64,000 nucleotides of DNA, from positions 5,207,001 through 5,271,000 of the forward strand of contig NZ_LT629689.1 of the NCBI RefSeq assembly GCF_900102035.1, given 5' to 3'. Both the position numbers and the translations under genes were made by a program. Below the pieces are notes generated by a model. It was given only the letters and a program-made list of their open reading frames with translations. It was not told the origin of the DNA and did not search any database. This DNA is from Pseudomonas extremaustralis. GTDB lineage: Bacteria > Pseudomonadota > Gammaproteobacteria > Pseudomonadales > Pseudomonadaceae. Each line of letters opens with the position of its first letter. Position 1 is the stretch's first letter. Of this stretch, positions 36,475 to 46,264 are shown in pieces.

Positions 36475-38757
36475 ATGCTCAATACGCTGCGCAAGATCGT
36501 CCAGGAAGTTAACTCCGCCAAGGATCTCAAGGCGGCGTTGGGGATTATTGTGTTGCGCGTCAAGGAAGCCATGGGCAGCCAGGTCTGCTCGGTTTACCTG
36601 CTGGACCCCGAGACCAACCGTTTTGTGCTGATGGCCACCGAGGGCTTGAACAAGCGCTCCATCGGCAAGGTCAGCATGGCGCCCAATGAAGGTCTGGTGG
36701 GCCTGGTGGGGACGCGTGAAGAACCCCTGAACCTCGAAAACGCGGCCGATCACCCGCGTTATCGCTACTTTGCCGAAACCGGCGAAGAGCGCTATGCCTC
36801 GTTCCTCGGCGCACCGATCATTCACCACCGCCGCGTTGTCGGCGTGTTGGTCATCCAGCAAAAAGAACGCCGCCAGTTCGACGAAGGTGAAGAAGCCTTC
36901 CTCGTGACCATGAGCGCGCAGCTCGCCGGCGTTATTGCCCACGCCGAAGCCACCGGCTCGATTCGCGGCCTGGGGCGCCAGGGCAAGGGCATCCAGGAAG
37001 CCAAGTTCGTCGGCGTGCCTGGTTCGCCGGGTGCGGCCGTCGGTACGGCGGTGGTCATGCTGCCACCGGCCGACCTGGACGTGGTGCCGGACAAGAACGT
37101 CGATGACATCGACGCCGAAATCAGACTGTTCAAGACCGCCCTTGAGGGCGTACGCGCCGACATGCGCAACCTGTCGACCAAACTGGCCACGCAGTTGCGC
37201 CCCGAAGAGCGCGCGCTGTTCGACGTGTACCAGATGATGCTCGACGACGCGTCCCTGGGTAACGAAGTCAAGACCGTGATCAAGACCGGCCAGTGGGCCC
37301 AGGGCGCGCTGCGCCAGGTGGTCTCCGATCACGTCAACCGTTTCGAATTGATGGACGACGCCTACCTGCGCGAACGTGCCTCGGATGTGCGCGATCTCGG
37401 TCGCCGTCTGCTCGCCTACTTGCAGCAAGATCGTTCCACCAATCTGGTCTACCCCGACAACACCATCCTGATCAGTGAAGAACTGACCGCCACCATGCTC
37501 GGCGAAGTGCCGGAAGGCAAACTGGTTGGCCTGGTCTCGGTACTCGGTTCGGGTAACTCCCACGTTGCGATCCTGGCTCGCGCCATGGGTATTCCGACGG
37601 TGATGGGCCTGGTGGACCTGCCGTATTCCAAGGTCGATGGCATCGACATGATCGTCGATGGGCATCGCGGCGAGGTGTTTACCAACCCCAGCGAGCTGAT
37701 GCGCAAGCAATACGCCGAAGTGGTCGAGGAAGAGCGCCAACTGTCCCAGGGCCTCGACGCCCTGCGCGAACTGCCGTGCGTGACCCTCGACGGCCACCGC
37801 GTACCGCTGCTGGTCAACACGGGCCTGCTGGCGGATGTGGCGCGTGCTCAACAACGTGGCGCCGAAGGGGTCGGGCTGTACCGCACCGAAGTGCCGTTCA
37901 TGATCAACCAGCGGTTCCCGAGCGAGAAGGAGCAGCTGGCGATTTACCGCGAGCAACTGTCCGCCTTCCACCCGTTGCCGGTGACCATGCGCAGCCTCGA
38001 CATCGGCGGCGACAAATCGCTGTCCTATTTCCCGATCAAGGAAGACAACCCCTTCCTTGGCTGGCGCGGCATTCGCGTCACCCTCGATCACCCCGAAATC
38101 TTCCTCGTGCAGACCCGTGCGATGCTCAAGGCCAGCGAAGGCCTGAACAACCTGCGCATTCTGCTGCCGATGATCTCCGGTACCCACGAGCTGGAAGAAG
38201 CCCTGCACCTGATCCACCGCGCCTGGGGTGAAGTGCGCGACGAAGGCGCCGACGTACCGATGCCGCCGATTGGGGTGATGATCGAAATTCCGGCGGCGGT
38301 GTACCAGGCCAAGGAATTGGCGCGGCAGGTGGACTTCCTGTCCGTGGGCTCCAACGACCTGACCCAGTATCTGCTGGCCGTGGACCGCAACAACCCACGG
38401 GTGGCCGACCTCTACGACTACCTGCACCCGGCGGTGCTGCAAGCGCTGCAGCATGTGGTGCGCGACGCCCATGCCGAAGGCAAGCCGGTGAGCATCTGCG
38501 GGGAAATGGCCGGCGATCCGGCGGCGGCGGTGCTGTTGATGGCAATGGGCTTTGACAGCCTGTCGATGAACGCCACCAACTTGCCGAAAGTGAAATGGCT
38601 GTTGCGCCAGGTGAATCTGAGCATGGCCAAGGAACTGCTGGCCGAGTTGATGACCATCGACAACCCGCAAGTTATCCACAGCTCGCTGCAATTGGCCCTG
38701 AAGAACCTGGGGCTGACGCGGATGATCAACCCGGCGGCGGCAGCCAAAACCTTGTAG
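36475..38757 (+). CDS. ptsP: Phosphoenolpyruvate-protein phosphotransferase of the nitrogen PTS (EI-Ntr)
   Basis: This 760-residue protein has an N-terminal GAF domain (about residues 15-160), the PEP-utiliser swivelling domain with phosphorylated His in SGNSHVAILAR (about residue 363), and a TIM-barrel PEP-binding domain (RSLDIGGDKSL, GVMIEIPAA, GSNDLTQY, CGEMAGDP). It starts the EI-Ntr, NPr, EIIA-Ntr phosphorelay. The GAF domain senses glutamine in other bacteria. Its TAG stop is part of a REPIN. Confidence 0.96.
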   Translation: MLNTLRKIVQEVNSAKDLKAALGIIVLRVKEAMGSQVCSVYLLDPETNRFVLMATEGLNKRSIGKVSMAPNEGLVGLVGTREEPLNLENAADHPRYRYFAETGEERYASFLGAPIIHHRRVVGVLVIQQKERRQFDEGEEAFLVTMSAQLAGVIAHAEATGSIRGLGRQGKGIQEAKFVGVPGSPGAAVGTAVVMLPPADLDVVPDKNVDDIDAEIRLFKTALEGVRADMRNLSTKLATQLRPEERALFDVYQMMLDDASLGNEVKTVIKTGQWAQGALRQVVSDHVNRFELMDDAYLRERASDVRDLGRRLLAYLQQDRSTNLVYPDNTILISEELTATMLGEVPEGKLVGLVSVLGSGNSHVAILARAMGIPTVMGLVDLPYSKVDGIDMIVDGHRGEVFTNPSELMRKQYAEVVEEERQLSQGLDALRELPCVTLDGHRVPLLVNTGLLADVARAQQRGAEGVGLYRTEVPFMINQRFPSEKEQLAIYREQLSAFHPLPVTMRSLDIGGDKSLSYFPIKEDNPFLGWRGIRVTLDHPEIFLVQTRAMLKASEGLNNLRILLPMISGTHELEEALHLIHRAWGEVRDEGADVPMPPIGVMIEIPAAVYQAKELARQVDFLSVGSNDLTQYLLAVDRNNPRVADLYDYLHPAVLQALQHVVRDAHAEGKPVSICGEMAGDPAAAVLLMAMGFDSLSMNATNLPKVKWLLRQVNLSMAKELLAELMTIDNPQVIHSSLQLALKNLGLTRMINPAAAAKTL

Positions 38758-38852
38758 GAGCGAGCTTGCTCGCGAAAAAACTGAGGGCACCGCGTGCATT
38801 CAGGGGGCGCGCATTATCGTTGACGATTTTCGCGAGCAAGCTCGTTCCTACA
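38753..38852. repeat. Type B REPIN after ptsP
   Basis: TGTAGGAGCGAGCTTGCTCG and CGCGAGCAAGCTCGTTCC are inverted. The centre (ATTATCGTTGACGATT near the right arm) is in the reverse orientation compared with the other copies. Confidence 0.85.
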
Positions 38853-39594
38853 GGTTGATCTCTACTTCGCCGAGCCGCCCACCGTGCGGCCCAAAACTGC
38901 GCTCCACTATCTGCCGCGTGCCGTCCGCATTCACAATCAGCGCTGTACTCGCCCGTGTCCCATAACTGGGGCTGGCGATAAATACGCTTGATAGCAAACT
39001 CTCGGTTGCCAAGCCCACGCCGGTGTCCGGCAGCTCGGCAAACGGTGCGGTCTGCGGGTCGCTCAAGATGTCCAGCAGGGTTTCCGGCTGCGGGTTCTCC
39101 AGTACCTCGCCCAGCGCCGCCTTGGCCTTGAGCAATTTCGGCCATGGCGTGTCGAGCCCTGCATTGGAAAGGCCGTACACCCCCGCGGGTAGCTGCGTAG
39201 GCACGCTGTCGCGGGCGTTGTAATGCCACAGCTCCTCCCGCGTGCCCACCAACAGGTTGAACCCGGCATATTCAATCGCGCGGCCGTTGATCTCCGCCAA
39301 ATACTGCTCAAGCGGCAGCGAACCGCCGAGAAACCGCGCCACCAGTTCCCCACGCGACTTGCGGGCCGGCGGCTGGTGCGGGTCGCGGATATTGGTCAGG
39401 GCGGCAAAACGCCCATCGGCGTTGACCCCAAGCCAGGTGCCGCCGGCTTCCAGGTCGCGACCGGCGTAGACGTGCGGCGCATCCTGCCATTGGGCCAGTG
39501 GCAGGCTGGGGCGGGCGTAGAACTCGTCACGGTTGGCCGCGACGATCAGCGGCTGGGCATGGCCAGGCCGCCAGGCGAATACGATCAGGCACAT
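38848..39594 (-). CDS. NRDE/TANGO2-family protein
   Basis: This 248-residue protein has the family signature near its N-terminus: MCLIVFAW and AANRDEFYARPS, then GRDLEAGGTWLGVN. C2 could act as an N-terminal nucleophile after Met removal. TANGO2 relatives are linked to haem or lipid handling, but the bacterial role is unclear. Start 39594 was chosen for the MCLIVF N-terminus and the GGGGA upstream; its 3' end touches the REPIN. Confidence 0.82.
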   Translation of the reverse strand: MCLIVFAWRPGHAQPLIVAANRDEFYARPSLPLAQWQDAPHVYAGRDLEAGGTWLGVNADGRFAALTNIRDPHQPPARKSRGELVARFLGGSLPLEQYLAEINGRAIEYAGFNLLVGTREELWHYNARDSVPTQLPAGVYGLSNAGLDTPWPKLLKAKAALGEVLENPQPETLLDILSDPQTAPFAELPDTGVGLATESLLSSVFIASPSYGTRASTALIVNADGTRQIVERSFGPHGGRLGEVEINL

Positions 39595-39715
39595 CAGGTG
39601 ATTCCCCTTTGTGTTTTTGGCCACTCTACTCACACACGCGGTTACGTTCCATCGTATCCAGTTGGGTCGCATGCCTTCCATCCGTTAACATGCCGGACTT
39701 GGTTTGGGGGCTCCC

Positions 39716-40498
39716 ATGGAATTTCTGCTGTATTTGCTGCTGGGTGCTTGTGCGGGCGTGCTCGCCGGGCTGTTTGGCGTGGGCGGCGGGATCATTATCG
39801 TGCCGGTGCTGGTGTTCAGTTTCACCTTGCAGGGCTTCGATCCGCAGGTGCTGACCCACCTGGCCGTGGGCACGTCGCTGGCGACGATCATCTTTACCTC
39901 GATTAACGCCGTGCGTGAACACCACCGGCGTGGCGCGGTGCGTTGGCCGATCTTTGTGTGGATGACCGTGGGCATCCTGATCGGCGCAGGCTTCGGCGCG
40001 CTGACGGCCGAGGCGATTTCCGGCCCCCATCTGCAGAAGATCATCGGGGTGTTCGCGCTGGTCATCGCCGTGCAACTGGCCCTGGAGGTCAAGCCCAAGG
40101 CCAGCCGCACGGTGCCGGGCAAGGTCGGCCTGACCCTGGCGGGCACGGTGATCGGCTGGGCCTCGGCGATCTTCGGGATCGGTGGCGGCTCGCTGACCGT
40201 GCCGTTCCTGACCTGGCGCAGCGTACCGATGCAGCAGGCGGTGGCCACCTCATCGGCCTGTGGTTTGCCGATTGCCTTGGCCAGTGCATTAAGTTTCATG
40301 ATTCTGGGCTGGCATGACCCCTTGCTGCCCGCTCATAGTCTAGGGTTCGTGTATTTGCCGGCGCTGCTGGGCATTGCCCTGACCAGCATGGTGTTTGCCC
40401 GCTTCGGCGCGCGCCTGGCGCACCGCTTGTCGCCGCGCTTGCTGAAACGGCTGTTTGCCGGGCTGCTGTTTTGCGTGGGCTTAAATTTCTTGCTGTAA
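39716..40498 (+). CDS. TauE/SafE-family membrane transporter
   Basis: This 260-residue protein has about eight hydrophobic segments and two related halves, each with the glycine signature (GLFGVGGGIIIVPVL near residue 23; SAIFGIGGGSLTVPFL near 147). The family exports sulfite or organosulfur anions; the ligand here is not known. GGGGG precedes the ATG at 39716. It lies upstream of lgt, as in P. aeruginosa. Confidence 0.85.
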   Translation: MEFLLYLLLGACAGVLAGLFGVGGGIIIVPVLVFSFTLQGFDPQVLTHLAVGTSLATIIFTSINAVREHHRRGAVRWPIFVWMTVGILIGAGFGALTAEAISGPHLQKIIGVFALVIAVQLALEVKPKASRTVPGKVGLTLAGTVIGWASAIFGIGGGSLTVPFLTWRSVPMQQAVATSSACGLPIALASALSFMILGWHDPLLPAHSLGFVYLPALLGIALTSMVFARFGARLAHRLSPRLLKRLFAGLLFCVGLNFLL

Positions 40499-40561
40499 CG
40501 CAGGCTTAATCGCGCCCGGGCATGGTCCGGCGCTATAACGAATGATTTACGAGGAGTCGCA

Positions 40562-41374
40562 ATGCTGCCTTACCCGCAGATCGATCCGGTGGCCGTGGCC
40601 ATCGGTCCGCTGAAAATCCACTGGTACGGGTTGATGTACCTGATCGGCATCGGCGGTGCCTGGTTGCTGGCGTCCCGGCGCCTGAACCGTTTCGACCCGA
40701 CCTGGACCAAGGAGAAACTCTCCGACATGGTGTTCTGGCTGTCGATGGGGGTGATCGTCGGCGGGCGCCTGGGGTATGTGCTGTTCTACGACTTGTCCGC
40801 GTACATCGCCAACCCGACGCTGATCTTCGAAGTGTGGAAGGGCGGCATGGCGTTCCACGGCGGGTTTATCGGCGTGATGATCGCCGCCTGGTGGTTCGGT
40901 CGGCGTAACGGCAAGTCGTTCTTCCAACTGATGGACTTCGTCGCACCGCTGGTGCCGATCGGCCTGGGCGCCGGGCGTATCGGCAACTTCATCAACGCCG
41001 AGCTGTGGGGCAAGCCGACCGACGTGCCATGGGCCATGGTGTTCCCGCCGTTCAGCGACCCGGCGCAACTGCCGCGCCATCCGTCGCAGCTCTACCAGTT
41101 CGCCCTGGAAGGTGTGGCACTGTTTCTCATTCTGTACCTCTTCTCGCGCAAGCCACGCCCCACCATGGCCGTGTCGGGGATGTTCGCGCTGTTCTACGGG
41201 ATCTTCCGCTTTATCGTCGAGTTCGTGCGCGTGCCGGATGCGCAGTTGGGCTACCTGGCGTTTGGCTGGGTGACCATGGGCCAGATCCTCAGCCTGCCGA
41301 TGATCCTCGGTGGCCTGGGCCTGCTGTGGTGGGCGTACAACCGCCCGCAACCGCTCAAGAACACCGCGCTTTAA
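40562..41374 (+). CDS. lgt: Prolipoprotein diacylglyceryl transferase
   Basis: This 270-residue inner-membrane enzyme attaches diacylglycerol to the lipobox cysteine of prolipoproteins. It shows [20 protein letters not shown] and the Lgt signature [13 protein letters not shown], with several membrane segments. GAGGAG precedes the ATG. thyA follows after about 50 bases. Confidence 0.95.
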   Translation: MLPYPQIDPVAVAIGPLKIHWYGLMYLIGIGGAWLLASRRLNRFDPTWTKEKLSDMVFWLSMGVIVGGRLGYVLFYDLSAYIANPTLIFEVWKGGMAFHGGFIGVMIAAWWFGRRNGKSFFQLMDFVAPLVPIGLGAGRIGNFINAELWGKPTDVPWAMVFPPFSDPAQLPRHPSQLYQFALEGVALFLILYLFSRKPRPTMAVSGMFALFYGIFRFIVEFVRVPDAQLGYLAFGWVTMGQILSLPMILGGLGLLWWAYNRPQPLKNTAL

Positions 41375-41426
41375 ATTCGAACGCCGAGGCCTGCGAGGTC
41401 TCGGCTTCAACGATACGGGTAATGAA

Positions 41427-42260
41427 ATGAAGCAATATCTCGAACTACTGAACGACGTCGTGACCAATGGCCTGACCAAAGGCGACCGTACCGGCACCGG
41501 CACCAAGGCTGTGTTCGCCCGTCAGTATCGGCATAACTTGGCCGACGGCTTTCCGCTGCTGACCACCAAGAAGCTTCACTTCAAAAGCATCGCCAATGAA
41601 TTGATCTGGATGTTGAGCGGCAACACCAACATCAAGTGGCTGAACGAGAACGGTGTGCGCATCTGGGACGAGTGGGCCACCGAAGACGGTGATCTGGGCC
41701 CGGTGTACGGCGAGCAGTGGACCGCCTGGCCGACCAAGGACGGCGGCAAGATCAACCAGATCGACTACATGGTCGAGACGCTGAAGACCAACCCCAACAG
41801 CCGCCGCATCCTGTTCCACGGCTGGAACGTCGAGTACCTGCCCGACGAGACCAAGAGCCCCCAGGAAAATGCCCGTAACGGCAAACAAGCGCTGCCGCCT
41901 TGCCACCTGCTGTACCAGGCGTTCGTGCATGACGGCCATCTGTCGATGCAGTTGTATATCCGCAGCTCCGACGTGTTCCTCGGCTTGCCGTACAACACCG
42001 CCGCGCTGGCGCTGCTGACCCACATGCTGGCCCAGCAATGCGACCTGATCCCCCACGAGATCATCGTCACCACCGGCGACACCCACGCCTACAGCAACCA
42101 CATGGAACAGATCCGCACCCAACTGGCGCGCACGCCGAAGAAGCTGCCGGAACTGGTGATCAAGCGTAAGCCAGCGTCGATCTACGACTACAAGTTCGAA
42201 GATTTCGAAATCGTAGGTTACGACGCCGATCCAAGCATCAAGGCCGACGTCGCCATCTGA
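41427..42260 (+). CDS. thyA: Thymidylate synthase
   Basis: This 277-residue enzyme methylates dUMP with methylene-tetrahydrofolate. It has [15 protein letters not shown], the catalytic cysteine in LPPCHLLYQ, and [19 protein letters not shown]. Compared with E. coli ThyA (264) it carries about 13 extra residues ([14 protein letters not shown]) just before the catalytic Cys. ATG at 41427 is the first that fits the family start (MKQYLELL). Confidence 0.96.
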   Translation: MKQYLELLNDVVTNGLTKGDRTGTGTKAVFARQYRHNLADGFPLLTTKKLHFKSIANELIWMLSGNTNIKWLNENGVRIWDEWATEDGDLGPVYGEQWTAWPTKDGGKINQIDYMVETLKTNPNSRRILFHGWNVEYLPDETKSPQENARNGKQALPPCHLLYQAFVHDGHLSMQLYIRSSDVFLGLPYNTAALALLTHMLAQQCDLIPHEIIVTTGDTHAYSNHMEQIRTQLARTPKKLPELVIKRKPASIYDYKFEDFEIVGYDADPSIKADVAI

Positions 42261-42290
42261 GGCTATCTCAGTCTAAAGGTGTGGGCTTGT

Positions 42291-42315
42291 GTGGGAGGGA
42301 GCAACCCCCTCCCAC
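42291..42315. repeat. Type A single hairpin between thyA and cadR
   Basis: GTGGGAGGG and CCCTCCCAC enclose AGCAACC. It lies 30 bases after thyA and 25 bases after the end of convergent cadR, where it may end both transcripts. Confidence 0.75.
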
Positions 42316-42340
42316 AATTTGATCCGGTGACCCCTTCAAA

Positions 42341-42781
42341 TTAATGGCCGTGGCTTCTGCCTACATGGGAAGGCTCAGCCTCGCTGGCGGCAACACCGCC
42401 GTTGACCTCCAACCGCTGCAAAATCCCGCAATGATCCCCGCCGCCACAACGCTGGCGCAGGTCGATCAACTGCTCCTGCAACGCCAATAGCCCGTCGATC
42501 CGCGCTTTGACATGGTGGATATGCTCGTCGATCAACGCATTCACGTTTTCGCACTGGTCCTGAGGGCTGTCGCGCAGGTCGAGCAGGCTGCGGATTTCTT
42601 CCAGGGTCATGTCCAGGCTGCGGCAGTTGCGGATAAAGATCAGTCGTTCGGTGTGCGCCTGGGTGTACACGCGGTAGTTGGCCTCGGTGCGCGCCGGGGG
42701 AGGCAGCAGGCCTTCCTTCTCGTAATAACGGATGGTTTCCACCGGGCAGTCGGTCAGTTTGGCCAGTTCGCCGATCTTCAT
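42341..42781 (-). CDS. cadR: MerR-family heavy-metal regulator (CadR)
   Basis: This 146-residue activator starts MKIGELAKLTDCPVETIRYYE, the MerR DNA-binding domain. Metal-binding cysteines are in DQCENVN (about 77) and RCGGGDHCGIL (about 112 and 119). The histidine-containing tail EPSHVGRSHGH is typical of CadR, which senses Cd(II), Zn(II) or Pb(II). It is divergent from cadA with a MerR-type operator between them. Confidence 0.93.
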   Translation of the reverse strand: MKIGELAKLTDCPVETIRYYEKEGLLPPPARTEANYRVYTQAHTERLIFIRNCRSLDMTLEEIRSLLDLRDSPQDQCENVNALIDEHIHHVKARIDGLLALQEQLIDLRQRCGGGDHCGILQRLEVNGGVAASEAEPSHVGRSHGH

Positions 42782-42804
42782 TGCCGCAATCTCCAAATGG
42801 GTGC

Positions 42805-42835
42805 TTGACCCTATAGTGGCTACAGGGTCTTTACT
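42805..42835 (+). promoter_or_regulatory. CadR operator and cadA promoter
   Basis: The -35 box TTGACC (42805-42810) and a -10-like TTTACT (42830-42835) are separated by 19 bases, the overlong spacing of MerR-type promoters. The dyad ACCCTATAG and CTACAGGGT with three bases between (42808-42828) lies in the spacer. It should be untwisted by metal-bound CadR to start cadA, 31 bases before its ATG. Confidence 0.85.
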
Positions 42836-42865
42836 TGGCAACAGGCACCTTACGGACGCGACCTG

Positions 42866-45136
42866 ATGAGCGACTCCCTCCACACCCCGCACAAACACGA
42901 GCATGGCCATGACCACGATCATGACCATGATCATGGCCCGAAGAAACTCACCCCCGTGCATGACCACGGCCACGGCGACAGCTGCTGTTCCGGCACGCCG
43001 GCCCCGACGCTGGTGAAGCTGGGCCAAGCGCCCACCGCCAGCTCGCGCCTGAGCACTTTCCGCATCGAAGCCATGGACTGCCCCACCGAGCAGACGCTGA
43101 TCCAGAACAAACTGGGCAAGCTCGCCGGTGTGCAGCAGCTGGAATTCAACCTGATCAACCGCATCCTTGGCGTCACCCACGACCTGCCGAACACTGCGCC
43201 GATCATCGAGGCCGTCAAATCCCTCGGGATGCAGGCCGATCCTGTCGAAGAAGGCACCCCGGCGGCCGAACTGCCCGCCAAGAAGCATTGGTGGCCGCTG
43301 GCAGTGTCCGGCGTGGGCGCCCTGGGCGCCGAGGTGTTGCACTTCACCAACGCGGCGCCGACCTGGGTCATTGCCATGGTGGCGTTGGTCTCGATCCTCA
43401 GCGGTGGCCTCACCACTTATAAAAAGGGCTGGATCGCCCTGAAGAACCTCAACCTGAACATCAATGCGCTGATGAGTATCGCGGTCACCGGCGCGGTCTT
43501 GATCGGCCAGTGGCCGGAAGCGGCGATGGTGATGTTCCTGTTCACCGTGGCCGAACTGATCGAAGCCAAGTCCCTGGACCGTGCGCGCAATGCCATCAGT
43601 GGCTTGATGCAGATGACCCCGGAGCGGGCCACGGTGCGTCAGGCTGACGGCAGTTGGGTCGAACTTGAAGTTAATAACATCGAACTTGGCGCGATCGTGC
43701 GGGTAAAGCCCGGAGAGCGCATCGGCCTGGACGGCGACGTCACCGCCGGCACGTCCACCATCGACCAGGCGCCGATCACCGGAGAAAGCCTGCCGGTTGA
43801 AAAAACCGTGGGCGATAAGGTCTTCGCCGGCACCATCAACCAGGCCGGCTCCCTGGAATACCAAGTCACGGCGGCGGCGAACAATTCCACCCTGGCGCGG
43901 ATCATCCACGCCGTGGAGCAGGCCCAGGGCGCCCGTGCGCCGACCCAGCGTTTTGTCGACAGCTTCTCGAAGCTCTACACCCCGGCAGTGTTCCTGCTTG
44001 CCCTGGGTGTGGCCGTCATCCCGCCGCTGTTCATGGCCGCTGCCTGGTTCGACTGGATCTACCGCGCCCTGGTGCTGCTGGTGGTCGCGTGCCCTTGCGC
44101 CCTCGTGATCTCCACCCCGGTGACCATCGTCAGCGGCCTGGCGGCGGCAGCGCGCAAAGGCATTCTGATCAAAGGCGGCGTGTACCTGGAGGGCGGTCAC
44201 AAGCTGAATTACCTGGCCCTCGACAAAACCGGCACCATCACCCACGGCAAACCGGTGCAGACCGATTACCTGATGCTGGTGCCCGACGTCGAGGCGCGAG
44301 TCCAGGCCCTGGCCGCCGGCCTGGCGGCGCGCTCCGACCACCCGGTGTCCCTGGCGATTGCCAACGCGGCTGTGGATAAAAGCCTGCCGGTGCACCTTGT
44401 GGATAACTTCGAAGCCCTGGCCGGTCGAGGCGTGCGCGGTGATATCAACGGCGAAACCTATCACCTGGGCAACCATCGCCTGGTGGAAGACCTCGGCCTG
44501 TGCTCGCCGGCACTGGAAGACAAACTCTTCGCCCTGGAGAAACAAGGCAAGTCCGTGGTGTTGTTGTTGGATAAATCCGGCCCGCTGGCGCTGTTCGCCG
44601 TGGCCGACACGGTCAAGGACAGCAGCCGCGAAGCCATCGAGCAACTGCACGAGCTGGGCATCAAGACCCTGATGCTCACCGGCGACAACACCCACACCGC
44701 CCAGGCCATCGCGGCCCAGGTTGGCATCGACCAAGCCCAGGGCGACCTGTTGCCCACCGACAAGCTGCTGGCCATCGAAGCCCTTTACGGCCAGGGCCAT
44801 CGGGTGGGCATGGTCGGCGATGGCATCAACGACGCGCCGGCGTTGGCCCGCGCCGAGATCGGTTTCGCCATGGCCGCCGCCGGTACCGACACCGCCATCG
44901 AGACCGCCGACGTGGCCTTGATGGACGATGATTTGCGCAAGATTCCGGCTTTCATTCGGTTGTCGCGGCAAACGTCGAGTATCCTCAGGCAGAACATCGC
45001 CCTGGCGCTGGTGATCAAGGCGATCTTCCTGGTGGTCACCTTCCTGGGCCTGGCCACCATGTGGATGGCGGTGTTCGCCGACATGGGCGTGGCCCTGCTG
45101 GTGGTGTTCAATGGCCTGCGCCTGTTGCGCAAATAG
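42866..45136 (+). CDS. cadA: Heavy-metal P1B-type ATPase (Cd/Zn/Pb efflux)
   Basis: This 756-residue inner-membrane pump exports Cd(II)/Zn(II)/Pb(II) using ATP. The N-terminus is rich in histidine (HEHGHDHDHDHDHG, HDHGHGD) and has one HMA domain with MDCPTE (C72). The transport motif is CPC (C409-P-C411), followed by DKTGT (D453), the SDHPVS region and GDGINDAPALA. Its own regulator cadR is divergent. Confidence 0.95.
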   Translation: MSDSLHTPHKHEHGHDHDHDHDHGPKKLTPVHDHGHGDSCCSGTPAPTLVKLGQAPTASSRLSTFRIEAMDCPTEQTLIQNKLGKLAGVQQLEFNLINRILGVTHDLPNTAPIIEAVKSLGMQADPVEEGTPAAELPAKKHWWPLAVSGVGALGAEVLHFTNAAPTWVIAMVALVSILSGGLTTYKKGWIALKNLNLNINALMSIAVTGAVLIGQWPEAAMVMFLFTVAELIEAKSLDRARNAISGLMQMTPERATVRQADGSWVELEVNNIELGAIVRVKPGERIGLDGDVTAGTSTIDQAPITGESLPVEKTVGDKVFAGTINQAGSLEYQVTAAANNSTLARIIHAVEQAQGARAPTQRFVDSFSKLYTPAVFLLALGVAVIPPLFMAAAWFDWIYRALVLLVVACPCALVISTPVTIVSGLAAAARKGILIKGGVYLEGGHKLNYLALDKTGTITHGKPVQTDYLMLVPDVEARVQALAAGLAARSDHPVSLAIANAAVDKSLPVHLVDNFEALAGRGVRGDINGETYHLGNHRLVEDLGLCSPALEDKLFALEKQGKSVVLLLDKSGPLALFAVADTVKDSSREAIEQLHELGIKTLMLTGDNTHTAQAIAAQVGIDQAQGDLLPTDKLLAIEALYGQGHRVGMVGDGINDAPALARAEIGFAMAAAGTDTAIETADVALMDDDLRKIPAFIRLSRQTSSILRQNIALALVIKAIFLVVTFLGLATMWMAVFADMGVALLVVFNGLRLLRK

Positions 45137-45152
45137 ATGATGAGAGGCTGGC

Positions 45153-46016
45153 GTGCTGAGTGCCGAGTTAAAGGCGTTTTATATGGTCGCCCGCCTGGGC
45201 AGCATCACCCAGGCGGCAAAGAAACTCGGCCTCAGCCAGCCCACCGTCACCACCCAGATCCGTAACCTGGAGAGCCAATACGGCGTCGAGCTGTTCTACC
45301 GCGGCGGCCGGCGCCTCACTGTCAGCGACGAAGGTGCGCGCCTGCTGCCGATGGTCAAGACGCTGTTGCAGCAGGAAGCGGATATCGAGTTTTTCCTGCG
45401 CAACAATGGCCAGGTCCAGGGCGCGCTGCGGATCGCCGCCACGGCGCCGTATTACATCCTCGACCTGGTCAAAGCCTTTCGCGAACGCCTGCCGCAAGTG
45501 GAGGTGTCGGTGGAAATCGGTAACTCCCAGCAGGTGCTCGAAGCATTGGACGACTACCGCGTCGACGTCGCCGCTTCCTCGCAATTGCTGGAAGACCCAC
45601 GCCTGATTCGCCGCGTACTGGGCTCCGACCCGCTGGTGCTGGCGGTGCACCGCAACCATCCCCTGGCCAGCCTCGATCACGTGCCGTTGACGGCATTGGC
45701 CGGTCACACCTTGTTGATGCGCGAAGCCGGCTCCACCACGCGACGGCTGACCGAAGACATGCTGCAAGGCGCCGGCGTGAGCTACGGGCCGCTGCTGGAA
45801 ATCGGCAGCCGCGAGTCGATCCGCGAAGCGGTGCTGCGCAATATCGGCATCAGCATCATCGCCCGCCAGGAAGTGCCCCATGACCGGCAACTGAAGGTAC
45901 TGACCCTGGAGAATGCGCCGCAGATTCCCGAGTACCTGTATTGCCTCAAGGAAAGAAAAGGCGCGCGGTTGCCGGCGGCGTTTCTGGGGTTGGCGCAGGA
46001 AATGTCGCCGATCTGA
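45153..46016 (+). CDS. LysR-family regulator of the phosphonate operon
   Basis: This 287-residue protein has a LysR winged helix at residues 1-60 (FYMVARLGSITQAAKKLGLSQ) and a periplasmic-binding-like effector domain. The start is GTG at 45153 with GAGAGG upstream. It lies ahead of the aminophosphonate transport genes on the same strand, where LysR regulators of 2-aminoethylphosphonate use are common; the inducer is inferred. It is separated from the operon by a repeat pair. Confidence 0.8.
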   Translation: MLSAELKAFYMVARLGSITQAAKKLGLSQPTVTTQIRNLESQYGVELFYRGGRRLTVSDEGARLLPMVKTLLQQEADIEFFLRNNGQVQGALRIAATAPYYILDLVKAFRERLPQVEVSVEIGNSQQVLEALDDYRVDVAASSQLLEDPRLIRRVLGSDPLVLAVHRNHPLASLDHVPLTALAGHTLLMREAGSTTRRLTEDMLQGAGVSYGPLLEIGSRESIREAVLRNIGISIIARQEVPHDRQLKVLTLENAPQIPEYLYCLKERKGARLPAAFLGLAQEMSPI

Positions 46017-46037
46017 ACAAGACGGTGGCATTGAGGG

Positions 46038-46128
46038 CGCTATCGGGAGCAAGCCCCCTCCCACACTTGACCGGGTTCCAACATGACAATGCGGTAAAAA
46101 TGTGGGAGGGGGCTTGCCCCCGATAGCG
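46038..46128. repeat. Type A repeat pair (well conserved)
   Basis: GCTATCGGGAGCAAGCCCCC and its partner GGGGGCTTGCCCCCGATAGC are inverted at a distance of about 40 bases, with both TCCCACA / TGTGGGA inner arms kept. It lies between the LysR gene and the transporter operon; the operon promoter is probably in 46130-46255. Confidence 0.85.
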
Positions 46129-46264
46129 GTAGTCCAGGCCCTCCACCTCTGTGAGCCCTACCCAAATCCACCAATACCACTATCACCGCGTTTTGCCTTT
46201 CTGCCACATCAGGGACGCATTGCCTGCCTAGCATGGCCTTCATCCGTTCGATGAGGTGCCTTGC

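Noticed and set aside
36415..38799. A 794-codon minus-strand frame opposite ptsP
   Set aside because: Its residues show no domain pattern, while the plus strand encodes complete PtsP. It is a shadow of the codon bias.
42341..44971. An 876-codon minus-strand open frame reaching from cadR through cadA
   Set aside because: Only the first-listed 146 codons from 42781 are real (cadR). The rest is antisense to cadA, whose motifs are all present on the plus strand; long antisense frames are common in GC-rich DNA.
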